Below, one piece after another: positions 60,124-64,000 of a stretch of DNA of 64,000 nucleotides. How positions within the stretch are numbered: the stretch's first letter is position 1; every line of letters begins with the position of its first letter. Position numbers and translations under genes: made by a program. The stretch is from Nocardia rhamnosiphila NBRC 108938 (GTDB taxonomy: Bacteria; Actinomycetota; Actinomycetes; Mycobacteriales; Mycobacteriaceae). The notes beneath the pieces are model-generated. The model was not told the origin of the DNA, ran no database searches, and was given only the letters and a program-made list of their open reading frames with translations. The DNA is taken from positions 372,001 through 436,000 of the forward strand of contig NZ_JOAJ01000005.1 in the NCBI RefSeq assembly GCF_000720425.1, given 5' to 3'.

Positions 60124-61128
60124 ATGATCGAACCACCGCAGCCCGGTTTCACCGGTGTCGTGTGGCCCGCGCGCCCGGCCGACCGGCTGGCCCGCGACCT
60201 CACCGCCGGCCCGGGTGCCGTGCCGATGGCCGAGGCCGTCCAGGCGTGGGCCCGGCTGGCCGCGTCCTTCGGCGCGGCAGTGGTGGAGTACGAACGGATG
60301 GTGCTGGAGATGCGCGGTGCCTGGGGTTCCGGGCGCAGCAGCGAAGTCCTGCAGCGTATCTCGACCCTGCGCGACTGGCTGGTCGATGCGGCGGCGGCCG
60401 CGACGGCCAATGCCGCGCGCTTCCAGGCGCAGGTCGCGGCCTACGAGATCGCCCGGCTGGCGATGCCGCATACCGCCGATATCGAACAGATCCAGCAGAT
60501 CCAGCGGATGCTGGAATCGGTCGGCGGCATGCTGGGGGCACCGATCGAGGCGATCGCGGCCGAGATCGACAAGGACGCGGATATGGCCAAGGCCGTGGCC
60601 TCCCGGGTCATGGAGAACTACGAGAAGGCCACCGAACCGCTCGCGTCGTCGTGGCAGCATCCCGAGCCACCGGTGATCGCGCCCGATACCGCGCTGGCCG
60701 CCGAACACGCGGCCGCCGCGCCGGGCGCAACCGCACCGCCGCCCGCGGTGCGTGGCGGTATGCCGCTGGGCGCGCTGGGGATACCGGTGGGCGCGATTCC
60801 GATTCCGGCGGCGATGCCGCGGGTCCCGGTCGCCTACACCGCGCCGGTCTATACCCAGTCCGCGACGGTCCCGGAGGTCCTACCGCAGAACGCGTCGGTC
60901 GCCGGTGGTTCTTCCCAGGCGGCGCCGCTCGCGCCGGGGGCGATGGGTGCCGCGAACGCCGCGGCCGGCGGGCAGGAGGCGCCACGGTTCCCGCGGGCGG
61001 GCCTGTCCGGTGACGAGGACGATCAGTTCGCCGGCGAGGGCGAACTGCGGGCCGCGCCGGCGGTGCTCGGCGCGGTGGAGGCGCCGGCGGCGCGGGCGCA
61101 CGCCGGAGGTACGCCGTGCGGACTTTGA
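60124..61128 (+). CDS. PPE-family protein
   Basis: A 334-residue PPE protein. The N-terminal domain (about residues 8-180) has the PPE layout, with WPARPADRLARDLTAGPGAVPM in place of a strict PPE triplet, and Trp67 in the RGAWGSGR turn. A hydrophobic Gly/Pro/Ala region (about 195-300) and an acidic GDEDDQFAGEGELRAAP tail follow, as in PPE68-type proteins. It is the presumed partner of the PE protein and client of the EspG gene that overlaps its 3' end. Confidence 0.85.
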   Translation: MIEPPQPGFTGVVWPARPADRLARDLTAGPGAVPMAEAVQAWARLAASFGAAVVEYERMVLEMRGAWGSGRSSEVLQRISTLRDWLVDAAAAATANAARFQAQVAAYEIARLAMPHTADIEQIQQIQRMLESVGGMLGAPIEAIAAEIDKDADMAKAVASRVMENYEKATEPLASSWQHPEPPVIAPDTALAAEHAAAAPGATAPPPAVRGGMPLGALGIPVGAIPIPAAMPRVPVAYTAPVYTQSATVPEVLPQNASVAGGSSQAAPLAPGAMGAANAAAGGQEAPRFPRAGLSGDEDDQFAGEGELRAAPAVLGAVEAPAARAHAGGTPCGL

Positions 61129-61907
61129 GCAATGACGGCCTGCTCGCGGTCGCCGAGCGACTCGGTGTGCAGACCCTGCCCCTGGTGCTCGCCGCCGGGC
61201 CGCGGCAGGACTCCTACGACGAATGGCGGGCGGCGCGGGAGCGAGCCGTCGCGGAACTGACCACCGCGGAGGTGTTCGACGCCGAGGGCGATGTGGACAC
61301 CGACCTGGCCGACGCGTTGTACATACTCGCGCAACCGGATCACGAGCTGGTGGCCCGCGGTTACGGGCCGGAGCACACGCTGCGCGGATGCGTCGCCGGT
61401 CGCGCGCAGCGGTACGCGGTGGCGATCCGGACCGGGGACAGTTTCGATATCGGGACCATCTGGTGCGACGGATCGCCCGCCGCGCTGGTACGGCCGCTGC
61501 TGGACGCGCTCGGGCCGGGTGAGCCCGCCGCGATCGGTGGATTCAGCGCGCCGGCCGACGAACTCGCCGCCCGCCTGAACGCCGCCGAGACCACCGGCGA
61601 CTACGCGGACGCCCTTTACGCGCTGGGGATACCCGACCGCGACGCCACCGTGCTCGGCTCGGCCTTCGCCAGCTGCCACGCCTACACCGAGATCGTGGCC
61701 TACAGCCACGAGGACGGGCTGACCACCCGCGCCCCCGGCGCCGTCGCGGTGTATGACACCGAACGTGGGCGGATCGCGACCGCCCCCATGGTTTCGCCGG
61801 ACCGGCAGGTCTGGTCGACGGTCACGACGGGCACCGGCCATCGGGTCGCGCAGGCGGTCGCCGCGCTGCTCGAGGGCCTGCCCGGGGGGAGGTGGCCGAC
61901 ACCGTAG
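61116..61907 (+). CDS. EspG-family ESX chaperone (second)
   Basis: A 263-residue EspG-like protein starting at a GTG 13 bases inside the PPE gene, so translation is coupled. The fold pattern includes LTNDGLLAVAERLG-like start, YDEWRAARERAVAELTTAEVFD and a C-terminal RIATAPMVSPDRQVWSTVT region. Placed directly after PE-PPE, it should be the dedicated chaperone for that pair. It is more divergent than the first EspG in this window. Confidence 0.8.
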   Translation: MRTLSNDGLLAVAERLGVQTLPLVLAAGPRQDSYDEWRAARERAVAELTTAEVFDAEGDVDTDLADALYILAQPDHELVARGYGPEHTLRGCVAGRAQRYAVAIRTGDSFDIGTIWCDGSPAALVRPLLDALGPGEPAAIGGFSAPADELAARLNAAETTGDYADALYALGIPDRDATVLGSAFASCHAYTEIVAYSHEDGLTTRAPGAVAVYDTERGRIATAPMVSPDRQVWSTVTTGTGHRVAQAVAALLEGLPGGRWPTP

Positions 61908-61991
61908 TTCTCCCGGTGCTAACCCACCGTCTCTTCATCTCGAGATCGTCGGATCTCGGCACGAAAACGAATTCACGAAAGGAACCCCACA

Positions 61992-62300
61992 ATGGCTACA
62001 CAGGGTGTTGATCTCGATCTCGAGCTGGTCAAGAAGGCGACCGGCGAGATGTACCAGGCCATCGAAAATCTGCGGCTGTCGGTGAAGGCCGTGGATTCGG
62101 CCAGCGATGCCGCGCGCGCGGGCTGGAAGGGCGACGCCAACGCGTCGTTCGTCACCACCTCGCAGGCCTGGAGCGACGAGTCCGACCGACTGAACCAGAA
62201 GCTCGACGAGCTGACCAAGGCCACCGAAGACGCCACCCAGACCATTCTGGGCATGGACGAGGACGCCTTCATCCCCGGCGGCGGCTACACCAGCCTCTGA
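61992..62300 (+). CDS. EsxB-like WXG100 protein
   Basis: A 102-residue WXG100 protein with the canonical turn GWKGDANASF (Trp45-Lys-Gly47) between two long helices and a flexible C-terminus (DEDAFIPGGGYTSL) of the type carrying the ESX export signal. AAAGGAA precedes the ATG. It is the first of an Esx pair. Confidence 0.9.
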   Translation: MATQGVDLDLELVKKATGEMYQAIENLRLSVKAVDSASDAARAGWKGDANASFVTTSQAWSDESDRLNQKLDELTKATEDATQTILGMDEDAFIPGGGYTSL

Positions 62301-62353
62301 CTCCGTAGCACGGCACTTCCACCTATCCACTCCACCGAGAAGGAATTGGGATC

Positions 62354-62653
62354 ATGAGCGATATCTTGTACGACAAGCCCACTATGGAGGCTTTGTTCGA
62401 CTCGCTGAAGACCGAGGGCAGCAAGATCCAGGGTGAGATCGAGGCCCTGGCCACCGCCAAGGACAACTTCCTCAACGCCATGGCCAGCCAGGGCGCCCAG
62501 GAAGGGTTCCAGACCGCCCACGGCGCGGTGAACACCGAGCTCGAGGACACCCTCACCAAGCTGGACCAGCTCGCCGCGGCGGTGGAGAACGCGCTGCACC
62601 GCGCGCTCGAGACCGATAAGAAGATCGGCGACGGCTTCGCCGCTTTCGGCTGA
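62354..62653 (+). CDS. EsxA-like WXG100 protein with altered WXG motif
   Basis: A 99-residue WXG100-family protein. At the position where Trp-x-Gly is expected (residues 45-47) the sequence is Ser-Gln-Gly (AMASQGAQEGF), so the Trp is missing although the Gly is kept. The rest of the helical hairpin is intact. It follows the EsxB-like gene by 53 nt and is presumably its heterodimer partner, as EsxA is for EsxB. Confidence 0.88.
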   Translation: MSDILYDKPTMEALFDSLKTEGSKIQGEIEALATAKDNFLNAMASQGAQEGFQTAHGAVNTELEDTLTKLDQLAAAVENALHRALETDKKIGDGFAAFG

Positions 62654-62673
62654 TCGCGCCGCACCGGAAGTCG

Positions 62674-62712
62674 AACGGCCGGCTGGATCGGATGAGGATC
62701 CAGCCGGCCGTT
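62674..62712. terminator. Bidirectional terminator between esxA-like gene and eccE
   Basis: A perfect 16-bp stem, 62674-62689 (AACGGCCGGCTGGATC) with 62697-62712 and a 7-nt loop, lies between convergent genes, 20 nt after the EsxA-like stop. The AA and TT ends suit termination in both directions. Confidence 0.85.
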
Positions 62713-62729
62713 CTCGTGCGTGCGGTCTC

Positions 62730-64000
62730 TCAGCGCGCGGCCAGGGATTCGCCGATGTAGTGCATCTCCTCCTGGGTGGTCACCATGTTCACCGTCGTCG
62801 TCACGGCGGGGGTGCGGACGGTGACCCGGTTGGGGGCGTCCGGATCCTGGATGAGCGAGACATCCGCGTCGAGCGACCCCGGCGGGTCGTGCGGCTGCCG
62901 GACGTGCACGATGGTGGCCCCGCCCGCGTGGGAGACCGGGTCGACACCGTCGAACACCAGCACCGTGGTGCTCGGATAGGGCGCGGTGGGCAGCGGCGGC
63001 GGGCCGGGCGGATGGTAGCTGGCACCCGCCGCGCGGGGCGCGATGGTGAGGATCTGCGGGGCGTCCAGATTGCGGACCAGGGTCTGCCAGGCCTCGGGCC
63101 GGGAGGTGTGCACGATGGCGTGCGCGCCGAGTCCGGTGGCGCGCAGGATCACCTGTTGCGCGAGATCCAGCGTCCCGATCACCTCGAGCTGGCGGGTGCC
63201 CTCGCCGATGAGCGGTACCGCGATACCCTGGCCGCGGTCGTCGGCACCGATGAGCTGGCCGCAACCGGCGGTGGGCACGGTGAACTCGGCGAGCGCGGTG
63301 AGCGTGCCGCGGTAGGCGACGTCTCGTCCCCAGCGGCCGGTGTAGCCGACCGGCAGCGTATCGAGCAGGATGCGCAGCTGGTTCCCGTAGAGCTGCCGCA
63401 GCCCCGGCAGCGGTGGCTGCTCGGGTGGTTCGACCGTGTCGAAGCGGACCACGGCGTTGAGGACCACGGTTTCGGCCAGCTCGGTGTGCGGGTCGTTGCG
63501 GCCGATACCGGGCCGCAGCCGCAGGGTGACCGTGGTCGACAGGCCGGGCACCGCCCAGATGTCGGCCAGTCCGCGTGGGCCCACCATATCGGCGCCGATC
63601 TGGTATTGGGCGAGGTATCGGCCCTGGGATTCCAGCCATTTCGGGGATTCGGTCAGCTGGTCCACGGAGAAGCCGTGGGTGAGTTCACGGACCGCGGTGT
63701 TCATTTCGGTCGCGGTGAGCACCGAGGCGGCGATATCGTGCGCGGCCAGCCGATTCGCCACCCGCCGGGTGGCGATGATGGCGGCGCGCAGTGCGCCGGT
63801 GCCGCCGCCGCCGCGATTGTCCACCGCCTCGGCATTGGCCAGCGGGTCCAGCCGCAACACCAGCCAGCAGGTGCGATGGGCGATGGCCGGTAGCGGACCG
63901 AGGATCCGGTCGTAGAGGTGCGCGGCGATACCGGTACCGGCGGTCCGGGCGCCCGTGCTCACCACATCGATACCGGCCAGGGTCAGATCGAATTGGTCGA
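62730..64000 (-). CDS. eccE: Type VII secretion protein EccE (5' end beyond window)
   Basis: The frame is open to the right edge, so the N-terminus with the membrane anchors lies outside the window. The visible 423 residues have EccE character: CWLVLRLDPLANAEAVDNRG, ATRRVANRLAAHDIAASVLTA, ESPKWLESQGRYLAQYQIGADM and a C-terminal QEEMHYIGESL. EccE is a peripheral membrane subunit of the ESX membrane complex. Being convergent with the Esx genes, it suggests that the rest of the secretion machinery lies to the right. Confidence 0.85.
   Translation of the reverse strand, partial: DQFDLTLAGIDVVSTGARTAGTGIAAHLYDRILGPLPAIAHRTCWLVLRLDPLANAEAVDNRGGGGTGALRAAIIATRRVANRLAAHDIAASVLTATEMNTAVRELTHGFSVDQLTESPKWLESQGRYLAQYQIGADMVGPRGLADIWAVPGLSTTVTLRLRPGIGRNDPHTELAETVVLNAVVRFDTVEPPEQPPLPGLRQLYGNQLRILLDTLPVGYTGRWGRDVAYRGTLTALAEFTVPTAGCGQLIGADDRGQGIAVPLIGEGTRQLEVIGTLDLAQQVILRATGLGAHAIVHTSRPEAWQTLVRNLDAPQILTIAPRAAGASYHPPGPPPLPTAPYPSTTVLVFDGVDPVSHAGGATIVHVRQPHDPPGSLDADVSLIQDPDAPNRVTVRTPAVTTTVNMVTTQEEMHYIGESLAAR

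Overview
The window looks like a chromosomal segment of a Nocardia-like member of the Mycobacteriales. The basis is very high GC, overlapping ATGA and GTGA start/stop junctions, an actinobacterial spc ribosomal-protein cluster, and an ESX (type VII secretion) locus with PE, PPE, EspG, Esx pair and EccE genes. The genus is an inference.

Layout. (1) 2-2168: three-gene DrrA/DrrB-type ABC exporter, truncated at the left edge. (2) 2254-4293, minus strand: M13 zinc metallopeptidase lipoprotein of the PepO/Zmp1 type. (3) 4838-6279: rplN-rplX-rplE-rpsN, first part of the spc operon. (4) 6280-17840: about 11.5 kb of non-ribosomal genes that split the operon between rpsN and rpsH. They are a DUF1023 hydrolase and a partner, small membrane and secreted proteins, decayed gene fragments, a methyltransferase, a TPM-domain protein, a phosphodiesterase, and an MFS transporter fused to carboxypeptidase-regulatory-like repeats. 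The 3' end of rpsN is repeated in frame at the 3' end of the MFS gene, so the block is flanked by a 39-bp imperfect direct repeat. (5) 18198-23777: rpsH-rplF-rplR-rpsE-rpmD-rplO, then secY-adk-map, followed by dtd on the minus strand. (6) 24575-53164: a CpnT-like effector locus, made of a WXG100 protein, a YbaB/EspL-like protein, one uninterrupted 25.7-kb gene for an 8,572-residue protein, and two downstream candidate immunity or accessory genes. (7) 53575-64000: ESX substrates and chaperones (EspB-like, EspG, EspH-like, EspL-like, EspC/F-like, EspA/E-like, PE, PPE, second EspG, EsxB-like, EsxA-like) and a convergent eccE running off the window.

The most striking object is the giant gene. Its N-terminus resembles the ESX-targeted domain of CpnT. 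Behind it, separated by low-complexity linkers, lie a papain-like Tox-PL domain with an apparent Cys-His-Asp triad, a PD-(D/E)XK-like nuclease domain, four copies of a zincin domain (HExxH plus a downstream Glu), and a roughly 1,000-residue module present in several divergent copies. The simplest reading is an ESX-exported multi-warhead polymorphic toxin, with the WXG100 and YbaB-like proteins as secretion partners and a YezG-like gene downstream as candidate immunity. The secretion components in 53.5-64 kb could export it. These functional links are inference from domain and gene order.
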